Positions 42,223 through 51,253 are shown, counted from the first letter of the stretch. The stretch is DNA of 64,000 bases from an uncultured Carboxylicivirga sp. (GCF_963668385.1 NZ_OY764327.1:5242501-5306500); one strand, 5' to 3'. Program-made: numbers and translations. The notes: a model not told the origin generated them from the letters alone.

Positions 42223-45200
42223 TTATAAGGTTATCCTTTCCAATTCAATACCCTGGTCTTTGAGCATGTCATAATTTAGTATGTAGGCACTTGTCCGGCT
42301 TTTGCCAAACAATACATTTTTTCTGCGGTGTTCTATAAATGAGCGGTGTTTCTTCAGGTACTCACCAACAACCGCCTGGTCAAGCGTGGTCAATCCTTCT
42401 TTTCGTGCTTGTTCCCTGTACAGTCCGTGTATCGAGCCAACTCTCAGGTAAAGCTGTTTGCTGTTGTTTTCTCCAACCACAATCTTGTAATGTACATCCT
42501 CGGTAAGCTTGTACAGGTTAACCAAAGATTGCAGCACATGAAAGTATTGCTCCACTTCATCGCTTTGATGCTGTACGGATATGGTAAGTTTTGCAGAGCG
42601 GATTAAAGCCTGTTTTGCGGTATGATAATCAAACGGAAACTCCAAATCGGAATTTTCCATAAGAATTTTCATTGGTGTCAGTACTGATGAGATATTGAGT
42701 ACCGTTCTTCGGTCAACATTACCGTATTCCCTGGTAAGTTCATCCATGACCTCTGAGCTTACTCCCGGTTCCTCTTTTGAGTAATGTTCTTCAACCAAAT
42801 ACCGAAAATCAAAAACAGAGCATGTAATATTGGTAAACTGTAAACTTTCCTCGGCTGCTTTAAATGATTTTAAATCGGAATAGTTACCCCGATTGGTATC
42901 ATCAAATTCGCCCAATAAACTACGGCTACATAAAGCAGGGTCTTGTGTTGGCAAATCCTGACCGCTAATAATTCCCGAACCCCTGGGCTTGGCAATACGT
43001 GTTTCGTTGCCTCCCGATTTTACACCTGTCAATTTTCCGTTACGGTCGGCAATACCTTTTAACGCCTCGATGGTATTCTTATGAATGCTGTTCTTATACT
43101 CATTACCCCAAAATGGATGGTTGGTTGTAGAATCCATACTTCGCTGCATACCTGTACTTGTACTACCCGAAGCAAGGTTAATACCGTCTTCCATCGGTGG
43201 CTTACCAAACATATACATGATGCTTCGAGCTGCGGTACTCTTACCTGATTGGCGTTTTCCAAACAGGAATAATAAAGGGAAGTACCCGAAATTAGCTTTG
43301 TAGATAAGGTCACTAAAAACGGTTGAAATGTAATAAGCAATCAATAATTCGGCATTACCGGGATAAACACTGCTCATTGAAGTTGCCCATTTTCCGAAGT
43401 TCCAATCGCTACCTTTTATCGGCTTCACATACTTTGAGTTTTCTTTGAATGGATTACCACCATCGGAACTACCAATTTTAAGAGCTTTACCATAGGGCAG
43501 ATAGAAGAAATGCAACAAATTAACCTGGCCCTGTTTTATATTCTCCTTTAGCTTATCCTTTCCATACTTACCGATAAATTCTGCTGTGGTATTGAGTACA
43601 TGAAAAGTATCGTTAATTCGTATCTGACTTTCCGGAGGAATGTTTTCAAATTCATCCATGTTGATTATTTGTGTTGCGTGTGTAGTGATACCGTATTCAT
43701 CAATTGGATGAAAGTTTTTAGTGTAGTACAAACCGTTTGCAAATACCCAAAAGCGGTTTTCCTCATTGTAACCTACACGCTCCAACTCTTTGGCTTCGGG
43801 TATTCCAAGCAGTTTCACATTTTTAATATTGTCGAGCTGGCTATCGTTACCGTACCAAAAGAATCCATGTCGCCTGTGTACCTGTTTCTTGAAAGATGCA
43901 GGGGTGCAAAAATCATCGGATGAAATAATAGCCAGGCGTTTTCTTCCGTATTGGCTCATCAGGCGCAAAACATATTTCAGGTCAGTTCTGCCCTGTGGGT
44001 CTTTATGGAACACACAGAATAAGGCTTCAAAAGTAAAGTTCGATATTTGCTTCGGGTTCTTTCCTTCAACCGTCCAATAAGCTCCATCTTCTTCATAAAA
44101 CTGGTTGGTCAGAAGATTCTCCTGTTGTTCCTTTTTCAGCTTGATTATATCGCTGATATTTTCTTTTTTCTTAATCTTCTTCTCGTTAGGCTGACTATAA
44201 TCCTTTAAAGCATCCTGCCATGCTTTTTTCGGTTTAATCTGTTCAGAAACAAAGTCAAGATAGACCTCCTGATTTGTTTTGTCATAGCAGCATATCAAGG
44301 AAGCCATACGTTTTATTACTTCCGATTTCTTTACAGGGTCATTTGCAAAGCGGTCAGCGTATTCAGCCGTTTTGTAGATGATGTAATCTTCCTGTTGTTC
44401 ATCGTACTGAAGAAACGTTTTGTTGTCGATGAAAAGAGAATCAGGGTCTTGTTTTTCCGGGAGTACCAATACCGAAACGTGAAATTGGTTCTTAATCAGG
44501 ATTTCAGCATTTCGGCACATGGCATTTCGCCCAGCACTATCGCCATCGTAAATAAGTGTAGCCTTATTGGTATATTTTTGCAGGAGCTTTGCCTGTGCAT
44601 TGGTAAGTGCAGTTCCGCAAGTCGCAACTGTGTTTACCACACCTATATCGTGCATCCGAAGCACATCGGAATAACCTTCAACTATATATGCTCTGTCATT
44701 GTTTTTAATGGCAAAGCGAGCCACATTTAAAGCATACAGCTCATTACCTTTAGTATAAATGTAACTTTCAGGCGTATTCAAATACTTGACCTTCGGATTT
44801 TCATTCAGGTCACGCCCTGCAAATGCAATAGTCTGACCTCGTGAATTGGAAACAGGGAATATCAATCGGTTTCTAAAAAAGTCATAAACGCCTTTTTCAT
44901 TGCTTTTGAGTACACCAATTTCTTCAAGTATCTCTGTTTTTAATCCTTTTTCTCGTGCATGGGCCAGTAGAGCATTGTCCGTTGGAGCATAACCAATATT
45001 GAAGCTGCCATTTTCAGGAATAGCCATATTACGCTCCTTGATATACTGCTGGGCATCTTTGTGATTAACCTGTTCCAAAAAGAACTTCTCAATAATACTA
45101 CAAGCAATTTTCAGGCTTTCTTCATGTTTAAATTTGGCTTCATCCCAATTGGTGCTTTTCTTCCATTCAAAATTGAGGTTCAAAAGCTTTGCGCCAATTT

Positions 45201-45444
45201 CAACGGCTTCTTTAAATTCAACGTTTTCATGCTCCTTAATAAACTCAATGGCATTACCGCCTTTATCACAACCAAAGCATTTGAAAATTCCTTTTGCCGG
45301 GTTAACGCTGAACGAAGCCGTTTTTTCATTGTGAAACGGACAACAAGCTTTGTAATTAACCCCTGCTTTTTTTAGTGTGACAAAATTGGAGACTACCTCA
45401 TAAACTTCATCATTGATTTGCTCTATGACCCTTTTTGCATCCAT
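42223..45444 (-). CDS. CHC2-Toprim primase fused to a P-loop helicase-like ATPase
   Basis: The 1073-residue protein has a CHC2 zinc finger (Cys35, His38, Cys56, Cys59; CPFHNEKTASFSV and FKCFGCDKGG), a primase/Toprim domain (IVEGYSDVLRMHD at about 257; IYDGDSAGRNAM at about 299) and, after a spacer, a P-loop ATPase (FLFGKRQSGKSTAARS, Walker A at about 729-736). Such fusions prime and unwind DNA for plasmid or phage replication. The C-terminal ATPase also carries SGSTSTGMQRSMDS and RGSGIISGQD. It could even serve as the missing packaging ATPase, but helicase is more likely. It lies 3 bp below the 96-aa gene. Confidence 0.9.
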   Translation of the reverse strand: MDAKRVIEQINDEVYEVVSNFVTLKKAGVNYKACCPFHNEKTASFSVNPAKGIFKCFGCDKGGNAIEFIKEHENVEFKEAVEIGAKLLNLNFEWKKSTNWDEAKFKHEESLKIACSIIEKFFLEQVNHKDAQQYIKERNMAIPENGSFNIGYAPTDNALLAHAREKGLKTEILEEIGVLKSNEKGVYDFFRNRLIFPVSNSRGQTIAFAGRDLNENPKVKYLNTPESYIYTKGNELYALNVARFAIKNNDRAYIVEGYSDVLRMHDIGVVNTVATCGTALTNAQAKLLQKYTNKATLIYDGDSAGRNAMCRNAEILIKNQFHVSVLVLPEKQDPDSLFIDNKTFLQYDEQQEDYIIYKTAEYADRFANDPVKKSEVIKRMASLICCYDKTNQEVYLDFVSEQIKPKKAWQDALKDYSQPNEKKIKKKENISDIIKLKKEQQENLLTNQFYEEDGAYWTVEGKNPKQISNFTFEALFCVFHKDPQGRTDLKYVLRLMSQYGRKRLAIISSDDFCTPASFKKQVHRRHGFFWYGNDSQLDNIKNVKLLGIPEAKELERVGYNEENRFWVFANGLYYTKNFHPIDEYGITTHATQIINMDEFENIPPESQIRINDTFHVLNTTAEFIGKYGKDKLKENIKQGQVNLLHFFYLPYGKALKIGSSDGGNPFKENSKYVKPIKGSDWNFGKWATSMSSVYPGNAELLIAYYISTVFSDLIYKANFGYFPLLFLFGKRQSGKSTAARSIMYMFGKPPMEDGINLASGSTSTGMQRSMDSTTNHPFWGNEYKNSIHKNTIEALKGIADRNGKLTGVKSGGNETRIAKPRGSGIISGQDLPTQDPALCSRSLLGEFDDTNRGNYSDLKSFKAAEESLQFTNITCSVFDFRYLVEEHYSKEEPGVSSEVMDELTREYGNVDRRTVLNISSVLTPMKILMENSDLEFPFDYHTAKQALIRSAKLTISVQHQSDEVEQYFHVLQSLVNLYKLTEDVHYKIVVGENNSKQLYLRVGSIHGLYREQARKEGLTTLDQAVVGEYLKKHRSFIEHRRKNVLFGKSRTSAYILNYDMLKDQGIELERITL

Positions 45445-45447
45445 CGG

Positions 45448-45738
45448 CTACCAGTCTTTTCCTGTCAATAACTCACGGTTGTTGCTGTCAAGGCTCATAA
45501 AGAACTCATAAACGTTACCCCTGAAATCATAAAACTTATCTAACAGGTGGTAGCCCATATCTGAACCCCAAATCTTGTAAAAGAGAGCATTCAGCTCCAA
45601 CTGTGAATCTTCAATCATTTTTTGAATTTTATTGCCATCAAACGGAATATTGGTATAGCCGTTTTTTTCATAGAAACTCTTTATGCGGTTATCGAAATAA
45701 TATAACTTCGATAACGTATTCGGTGCTAATGCTATCAT
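45448..45738 (-). CDS. Small protein of the replication module, unknown function
   Basis: The 96-residue protein is predicted helical (KIQKMIEDSQLELNALFYKI, then HLLDKFYDFRGNVYEFFMSL). No family is recognised. It sits 3 bp upstream of the primase-helicase gene and 5 bp downstream of the antirepressor-like gene, so it is surely co-transcribed; a primase cofactor is conceivable. Confidence 0.55.
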   Translation of the reverse strand: MIALAPNTLSKLYYFDNRIKSFYEKNGYTNIPFDGNKIQKMIEDSQLELNALFYKIWGSDMGYHLLDKFYDFRGNVYEFFMSLDSNNRELLTGKDW

Positions 45739-45743
45739 GTGTT

Positions 45744-46280
45744 TTAGTTTGGAAAGTCCAGTGATAATTGTCGTTTATTCATTTGCCATTCTTCAAAAGT
45801 CAACTCCTTTATATCGTTAAGTGCTTTTCTTGCGTCATTGAGCAGCTTCTTCTGGTCGCTATAATCATTTCGTATTCGTTCCACTTCTTCTAATTGCTTT
45901 TCCAAAGCCTTTTGCTTTTGCTCTAAAAACTCTCCCTGGTCGGTGAAATAATTGAACAGGGCATTGTAGCATTCCAGCCTGTACTTAATGATTTGTTCTT
46001 TAGCCTCAGCCTTGACATTCTTGGGGTTAATTGTAAATAGCCAACCGAATACAAGCTTAAAAGGAATGCAAGCCATTTCTCGTTCTTTTCCATCGGCAGC
46101 AACTATACCCCTGAGCGGTACAGTTGAACCCAATATTTCATCACTCTTAATCTTTTCTAACTGGCTTGAGTAATTAACTTCTAAAGCTTGACATATTGGT
46201 TTTATGGGTACTAACTTTTCTGCATCATCAATAAGCATGATGCTAACATCTTTGATTCTTGCTACTGTTTTTGTTTTCAT
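45744..46280 (-). CDS. Phage antirepressor-like protein (P22 AntA/Ant N-terminal domain)
   Basis: The 178-residue protein has the P22_AR_N domain (about 8-110): VSIMLIDDAEKLVPIKPICQ, then ALEVNYSSQLEKIK, PLRGIVAADGKEREMACIPF and FGWLFTINPKNVK. A coiled-coil tail follows (about 120-165). Such proteins act in phage antirepression or as DNA-binding regulators. It is a clear phage-type gene in an otherwise plasmid-like module. Confidence 0.85.
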   Translation of the reverse strand: MKTKTVARIKDVSIMLIDDAEKLVPIKPICQALEVNYSSQLEKIKSDEILGSTVPLRGIVAADGKEREMACIPFKLVFGWLFTINPKNVKAEAKEQIIKYRLECYNALFNYFTDQGEFLEQKQKALEKQLEEVERIRNDYSDQKKLLNDARKALNDIKELTFEEWQMNKRQLSLDFPN

Positions 46281-46346
46281 AATCGTTCTGAATTTGATAC
46301 TTAAATAATGGCAGGGCTACCCTTGAACAACCCTGCCGGAACCGAG

Positions 46347-46682
46347 CTAATTGCCAAGGGCGGTTATTATTTGCTTTATCTCTTTGTGACTCATCGGATG
46401 AAAAATGGTTTCCAACTTTAAGTCCATCGCAACGGTCAGCTCTATGCGTGACATTATGCTCTCTTTCCAATTGGGCAGAACATAAACCGCCTGGCTTTTC
46501 TTTAAAAGCTGAACACGGTTATCCAGTTTGTCAGTCCAACTCATTTTTGCAAAGGGCATTTCAGTTGGATTTACAACGGCACATTTCAATGACTTTAGTT
46601 TGGCTTTAATTTTATCGGTATCAACCAAGCCTTTGGAACTGTTTTCGGGTATATCACTACCGCATATATAAATAGTTGGCAT
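46347..46682 (-). CDS. DUF4406-like (nucleoside 2-deoxyribosyltransferase-fold) protein
   Basis: The 111-residue protein starts MPTIYICGSDIP, followed by a helix and CAVVNPTEMPF, then QAVYVLPNWKESIMSRIELT and VAMDLKLETIF. This is the pattern of DUF4406 proteins, small relatives of nucleoside deoxyribosyltransferases common in phages and mobile elements; the W--S-G/M-R-E segment carries the Glu of the active site in that fold. Function in the element is unknown, perhaps nucleotide salvage or sensing. Confidence 0.75.
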   Translation of the reverse strand: MPTIYICGSDIPENSSKGLVDTDKIKAKLKSLKCAVVNPTEMPFAKMSWTDKLDNRVQLLKKSQAVYVLPNWKESIMSRIELTVAMDLKLETIFHPMSHKEIKQIITALGN

Positions 46683-46685
46683 TCT

Positions 46686-46832
46686 CTACTTCTTTACTAT
46701 GTTCAAATGATTACATAACTGGCTCTCCGGCAGAACTTGAGTGTGTGATTTTTTCTTCAACAAAAGCTTAAAGAACGAGAACCTGATTTCCTGTTTTTTA
46801 CCTTGAGACTTTCTTTCCTTCTTTTCCTTCAT
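46686..46832 (-). CDS. Small basic protein (48 aa)
   Basis: A 48-codon frame, ATG at 46832 and TAG at 46686, fills the gap between the HTH gene and the DUF4406-like gene. The product is very basic (MKEKKERKSQGKKQEIRFSF, then FKLLLKKKSH), suggesting nucleic-acid binding. It just overlaps no neighbour. No family is recognised; coding status is likely from its position but not proven. Confidence 0.45.
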   Translation of the reverse strand: MKEKKERKSQGKKQEIRFSFFKLLLKKKSHTQVLPESQLCNHLNIVKK

Positions 46833-46867
46833 TGGAGTTTTAGATTATTAGAACTGCATATAACCAA

Positions 46868-47194
46868 TTACACATTGCTCTTTATTTCCTCCAAGGAAGA
46901 ATGACGGCCAGCTTTAATCCAATCCATTACTTCATCCAGTTTGAACAGTAATATCTTACCACCCGGTTTATAGAAGGGAATCTGTTTATTATATACCCTG
47001 CCATAAATGGTTTTAACACTTTCGCCCAATAGCAGGGCCAGTTCCGCAGCATTAACATAGTCAAAGCCTGTTCCGGCTTTATGTTGTACTTTTATTAGTT
47101 CTGAAACCTTTTTGTTTAGCTGTTCAAGATTCTTTAAAGTTTCAGCTTTGAAGTCGATTTTCTCTTCTATCTGTTCTTCTATTTGCTCATCCAT
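46868..47194 (-). CDS. Helix-turn-helix (excisionase/MerR-like) protein
   Basis: The 108-residue protein has an acidic helical N-terminus (about 1-45) and a C-terminal HTH_17-type domain: YVNAAELALLLGESVKTIYG, then YNKQIPFYKPGGKILLFKLD and EVMDWIKAG. This domain occurs in excisionases and small regulators of mobile elements. It lies downstream of the operator array (47263-47377), which is its likely target, and is the first gene of the replication operon. Confidence 0.85.
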   Translation of the reverse strand: MDEQIEEQIEEKIDFKAETLKNLEQLNKKVSELIKVQHKAGTGFDYVNAAELALLLGESVKTIYGRVYNKQIPFYKPGGKILLFKLDEVMDWIKAGRHSSLEEIKSNV

Positions 47195-47262
47195 TTTCTT
47201 GCTGTTTTTTTATTCAAAATTTTCGATAGCAAGTATAGGATAGGCGCATAGCAATTTCCAAC

Positions 47263-47377
47263 GTCGGACTATCCGACATTTTTCAATTAATTTTTATGTC
47301 TCATGTTTTCAATATATTACAAAGGCATTATTTAGCCTTGTCGGACATTTTTTGCTGTTTTTGTCGGATACTTTTTT
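47263..47377 (-). promoter_or_regulatory. Operator array of GTCGGA sites
   Basis: One palindrome GTCGGACTATCCGAC (47263-47277) and two further GTCGGA half-sites (47340 and 47363), each followed by a short A and T run, lie in the gap ahead of the HTH gene. The spacing of about 23 bp between the last two suggests a multimeric repressor. Probably controls the replication operon. Confidence 0.55.
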
Positions 47378-47427
47378 AATTCAAATGGCAATAAAAAGCA
47401 ATAAATGGTAATCGGTATTTTTGCAAA

Positions 47428-48411
47428 TTATCGGGTTACAATTTCAATGATTACTTTTTCGATGTCACCTGTTGGTAAATTACGTTCCTGAAAATGCAAC
47501 TTGATAACTTCAAGGTCAACTAAAAGATTCTTGTCATTTTTAATGTATGGAGCTTTATCTATCAGCCGATAGAAGTACGAATTTTTGTAATTATCCATAT
47601 CAATACCATTTACCACACATAAAAATCGGGCAAGTGTTGAATTTCCAACATCTACCCGGTGTTTTAAGCCCAAAAGCCGAAATAGAAAGTAAGCCCAAAG
47701 CACCTGTTGGGCACTAGAAAGCTTTAAGATTGCATCGTGCGTTCTTGGCTTGATTTGTTGGAGGTTTGGAAACGCTTCAATGTTTCCGTTTGATTTGAAA
47801 TACTTGAGAAATTGAAGTTTCCCAAAATAGTCGCAGAAAAAATTATAATAGTCCTGGGGATTTGTTGACGAAAGGTCAACGAGAGGTGAGTAGTAATAAA
47901 TCTCTAATGCCTTATAGTTAAAGGTCTTTTGCCTGAAATTTATTACATCTTGAAATTTGACTTGTTTGTTGCCGGGTATTAGCCATTGGAGTATTGCTTT
48001 TGGCTTTATTCGGATTTTACTGACCTGTAAATAACAAAGTTCTCCTTCGTTATTATACACTTCAAGTCTTTTAAGGTGAGTATTTGGAGGTAGAAATAAA
48101 AATGAGAAGTATCGTTCATTGATGGTAACATACCTCTTGGTATGCTTCATCCGCTCCCTGATAATAAGGGCTTTTTCAATTATACTATTTATATCTTCCG
48201 ATTGTACGAGAAAATCATAATCAAAGAGTTTCATTAACTCAGTAGGGAATGGAGCAGTAGGTAAATGTGTTAATTTCTCTACAAGGTTATCCATTTTAGA
48301 TTCCCATACTGTCGATTCTTTTGCCTTCCTGTAGCCTTGCAGTAAATTCTCAAATACAGCAAGGCAATCCTTTTCAAAGTTCTCCGCAACAATTTTCTGA
48401 TTTATCATCAT
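47428..48411 (-). CDS. Hypothetical protein at the upstream end of the replication module
   Basis: The 327-residue protein is recognisably unlike its neighbours but has no motif I can name. It has a helical N-terminus (about 10-100), a central mixed part (YLQVSKIRIKPKAILQWLIP) and a late helical segment (LSSAQQVLWAYFLFRLLGLK) followed by FLCVVNGIDMDNYKNSYFYR. The late part resembles RteC-type or other conjugation/excision regulators in layout only. Its transcript enters the operator array region. Confidence 0.5.
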   Translation of the reverse strand: MMINQKIVAENFEKDCLAVFENLLQGYRKAKESTVWESKMDNLVEKLTHLPTAPFPTELMKLFDYDFLVQSEDINSIIEKALIIRERMKHTKRYVTINERYFSFLFLPPNTHLKRLEVYNNEGELCYLQVSKIRIKPKAILQWLIPGNKQVKFQDVINFRQKTFNYKALEIYYYSPLVDLSSTNPQDYYNFFCDYFGKLQFLKYFKSNGNIEAFPNLQQIKPRTHDAILKLSSAQQVLWAYFLFRLLGLKHRVDVGNSTLARFLCVVNGIDMDNYKNSYFYRLIDKAPYIKNDKNLLVDLEVIKLHFQERNLPTGDIEKVIIEIVTR

Positions 48412-48837
48412 AAGCTTCTTTTAAAATGTTAAAAAATAATGGCTTATGATTATCCTCAAGCTCAACCGAAAGTTGTGTTATTTCATCATATTATAAGTCT
48501 TATTTTATGAATAAGTTTATTTCTGCCGTTCTCCGTTGTACCAATGAGTTTAACCATAAACAAAAATTTTGTGGTAAATAATTTTCATCGGCTGCAAAAC
48601 TAATTTATTAGCAGAAAAAACCGGATTGAATGCAATTGAAATAAAATGGAAGGCAAAAACGGCTTGATTGAAAAAAAATAAAAAAAATTTAATTTCTTTT
48701 TTCTCCGTTATTTTGCATCAAAAAGTATAGTAAAATGTATGATAGGCAATTTTTAAACCTTGCTTAAAAAGCGCTGTATATTACTGTGTTATAGTGCGAT
48801 ATAAATTATTTATTTCCATTCTCACAATACCGTATAT
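48412..48837. other. Intergenic, A+T-rich, no gene seen
   Basis: The 426 bp above the 327-aa gene hold no convincing frame. They are A+T-rich with poly-A and poly-T tracts at about 48675-48705. It probably contains the promoter of the 327-aa gene; no clear -7/-33 pair stands out. Confidence 0.5.
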
Positions 48838-48858
48838 TTATTGTTGTGCAACGTATTG
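48825..48858 (-). repeat. Folded motif A at the 3' end of the 214-aa gene
   Basis: On the minus strand, CAATACGTTGCACAAC begins a fold closed by CGGTATTG; the arms CAATAC and GTATTG pair and an inner GTTG-CAAC hairpin fits between. It overlaps the last six codons of the 214-aa gene. A similar motif B is at 49583-49614. Confidence 0.45.
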
Positions 48859-49482
48859 TTTTCTAATCTCTTGGTAATAATAATCTATCTGTTCTGATTT
48901 TTCAATTAATCTCTTATACGCTAACATCGCATAAAGTAATGGAATCATTTCTTTATCATAATCTCGATTCTTTAGAGTTTCAATCAAGTCATAGTCTACA
49001 CCTTTACGAGCAAAGTAAATCTTAGCATCTATCTTTTTAATAATATCTTTTATTGAATCTATTGTTAACCATATTGGCAAAGCATTTATTTCAATTGCAT
49101 TATGTAATAATTCTCTTTCTAATCTTCCTTTAATACTGAAACGCCCTAATAAGAATAAGACCATAGAAATAATCAGAAAACCAATTCCAAAAATTCGGCT
49201 GTCATGCATCTCACTATATCCAAAATAGTGATTCAAATATCTATAAGGTGGTGATAATGTAAATAGAATGCCCCAAAACAAGAACCAGAAACTAAAAAAT
49301 CCTTTTATCACACTAATCCAATCAAATTTTGCCGCAAATTTATTAATCTGTTTGTGCTCATTCTTTGTAATAAAATAAGTCTTTATCGGTATGATAGGTA
49401 GTATTATGGTAATAAAATCAGTTGCAATCCACTGATTTTTATAAACCTTTCTTTTTCCTAATCTTGATAATCCAATTCTCAT
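48838..49482 (-). CDS. Membrane protein of unknown function
   Basis: The 214-residue protein has two adjacent hydrophobic helices (about 56-80 and 93-115), a basic N-terminus and a C-terminal helical region with many charged residues. No family is recognised. It is isolated, with a folded motif at its end resembling the one below the next gene upstream. The two may be mobile gene cassettes (inference). Confidence 0.55.
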   Translation of the reverse strand: MRIGLSRLGKRKVYKNQWIATDFITIILPIIPIKTYFITKNEHKQINKFAAKFDWISVIKGFFSFWFLFWGILFTLSPPYRYLNHYFGYSEMHDSRIFGIGFLIISMVLFLLGRFSIKGRLERELLHNAIEINALPIWLTIDSIKDIIKKIDAKIYFARKGVDYDLIETLKNRDYDKEMIPLLYAMLAYKRLIEKSEQIDYYYQEIRKQYVAQQ

Positions 49483-49582
49483 CTTTCTTTATTATTCAAT
49501 TTGTTTTCTGGGAATTCCAATTAAAATATTTTTTCTTATTCAACTGAAAGTCAAATCTATTTAATTCAATTGCTAGCGTACT

Positions 49583-49614
49583 CAATCCGCTTACATATGT
49601 TGCACAACGGATTG
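49583..49614 (-). repeat. Folded motif B below the 271-aa gene
   Basis: On the minus strand, CAATCCGTTGTGCAAC begins a fold closed by CGGATTG, with arms CAATCCG/CGGATTG and an inner palindrome GTTGTGCAAC. It has the same layout as motif A at 48825-48858. Confidence 0.45.
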
Positions 49615-49732
49615 GCCATATGATACGTTGCGCTTTTTCATTCTCTCACAAAGTTAATTATCTTTGCCTAACCTCCTAAAACTACTACAGTTAATATTCT
49701 CATGCGCAATGTATTATGATGGCTTGTTGTAG

Positions 49733-50548
49733 CTAGTTATTTTCATTTATATAACCTCGAATTGAGTCTATTTCGTTTTTATATTTTTTTCCTAATGTCT
49801 CAGAAAACAAATCAGCAATACCAACTGTAGAGGCAGCAAGAAAGGTTCTTGCAATTATTAAAGACAACAAAATATAGTTCATGTCATATATATTTTTAAC
49901 CCCTCTTCCTCGTTCATTATCAATCCTCTCCACAGATAACGGCAATGGGTGAACTAAATTTGAAAGCAGTCTATAGTTTTTTCTCAAATCTTTACAAACA
50001 GTAAGCTCATTTTCAAAATCAGACTTAGTTTTATAAATCTCAATTCCTTTAATAGCTCTTTTGCGTTGAGTTTCTGGTAATTTACTGATAAAAGTATGTT
50101 TCTTTATTCTTTCTTTTTCTTTTGGAAGTCCTTCTTCAAAATCAACAAGTTGACTACCATCTGTATCTTCATTCTTTCTAATATTATACCACTCAATATT
50201 TCTGTGATATTGGAGAATAAAAAATCTTAATTCAGCTTCTTCAGGAGTAATATTTTCCAATCCAAAAAAATGTAAAGACAAATATCCTTCAAGCATATTT
50301 CTTGATAATGACGCAATGGAACACACATCCCAAAGTTCATCATCCTCACCAAATTGGTAGTTAATCTGAGGTAATAATTTGGACAATGAAATTCCTGTAG
50401 TCGTTTGTCTTGTAAAAATTTTCATTCCTCTAACGCCTCGACCATCAGTATTAATCCCATGCTGATTTAATGAAATTTCCAGAGTAACATTCAATACTTT
50501 ATTAAATATTTCTCGTTCTTTTATATAGTATTCCTCAATCTCTTTCAT
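49733..50548 (-). CDS. Hypothetical protein, DUF5677-like in layout
   Basis: The 271-residue protein is largely helical: an N-terminal helical stretch, a Cys/Ser-rich CSIASLSRNMLEGYLSLHFF, a central EYHRN--WYN-like region (QYHRNIEWYNIRKN) and YRLLSNLVHPLPLSVERID near the C-terminus. The LSN-VHP segment is typical of HEPN-like or DUF5677-type families, where it is part of a possible RNase site (R-x4-6-H), but a clear motif is not seen. Isolated gene. Confidence 0.5.
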   Translation of the reverse strand: MKEIEEYYIKEREIFNKVLNVTLEISLNQHGINTDGRGVRGMKIFTRQTTTGISLSKLLPQINYQFGEDDELWDVCSIASLSRNMLEGYLSLHFFGLENITPEEAELRFFILQYHRNIEWYNIRKNEDTDGSQLVDFEEGLPKEKERIKKHTFISKLPETQRKRAIKGIEIYKTKSDFENELTVCKDLRKNYRLLSNLVHPLPLSVERIDNERGRGVKNIYDMNYILLSLIIARTFLAASTVGIADLFSETLGKKYKNEIDSIRGYINENN

Positions 50549-51253
50549 GAATAGAACTTTCTTCTTATGAGATAGTTAATTAGCTACAACTACTTTATAT
50601 CCGCCATTACTTCCTATTCTTTTGTAACGCCTTGAATTTATGGAACAAAATCATTTTAATTACTTATAGTCGTTTATTAAAAAAAATACGTTTATAAACG
50701 ATTAAGCAATTGCCCATCATGGTTGAAGGAAAAAAGCAAATAGGTGAGTAATAGAGATTCATAGTATTTGGTTAGAAATTAACGTTTACAAAAATAGTAG
50801 AATACGGGTATTATGCTAATAAACCATTGCGTTTTTAGTTTAACGAAGTAAAACAGAAGATAAATGGTAGTTTTATGTATTTCAACAACAAACACATTAT
50901 AAATACATACTTATGTGTCTTTTATTGTTATACAAGTGGTGTAACTAAAAGCACAGAACTTGTTTATTAGTTAAATAAAAGGGCTGTTTGTTAGAAGAAA
51001 TTGCCGTGGTAAGCAAAATATTGCTCAGGGAAGGGTTAAATATGCCAATGGGAACTATTATTTGACCGGTAATTTTAGATATTTTACTCAGGAAGCTTGT
51101 CAAATTGCTCAGGGGCGGCTTAAAATTGCTGATTATTTTCAAAAAAACGACCAAATATGCGGTTCTCATAAGTGATTAACCACTATATTTTACTCGTTGA
51201 GATTGATATTTTGCCCGTTGAGATCGAAATTTTGCATAAAAAAGGGTGAATAT
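50549..51253. other. Long non-coding stretch with degenerate short repeats
   Basis: About 700 bp without a convincing gene. Between about 51010 and 51230 short words recur: TTGCTCAGGG, TTACTCAGGA, TTGCTCAGGG again, then TTACTCGTTGAGAT and TTGCCCGTTGAGAT spaced 22 bp apart. It looks like a decayed tandem repeat. A short frame there (74 codons) is repeat-derived and not a gene. Confidence 0.5.

Larger units (their letters stand above)
40979..48411. mobile_element. Replication and regulation module of a phage-like or plasmid-like element
   Basis: All genes are on the minus strand: HTH protein, 48-aa basic protein, DUF4406-like protein, antirepressor-like protein, 96-aa protein, primase-helicase, Rpn-like nuclease, with an operator array at the upstream end and an iteron-like region at the downstream end. 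No integrase or capsid gene is present. It may be the replication half of the provirus whose structural half is at 16.6-32.4 kb, or a separate element. The ends are not defined. Confidence 0.45.

Noticed and set aside
42223-45444. P-loop of the primase-helicase as the missing packaging ATPase
   Set aside because: The P-loop lies in the same protein as CHC2 and Toprim domains, so a replicative helicase role is far more likely; packaging is only noted as a remote possibility.
49690-49740. Classical integron attC site below the 271-aa gene (GTTAGGC core)
   Set aside because: One core word is present, but a matching RYYYAAC partner at the right distance was not found; only the weaker folded motif is reported.
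50945-51169. 74-codon frame in the gene desert
   Set aside because: It runs through degenerate short repeats, has no recognisable family and lacks neighbours.
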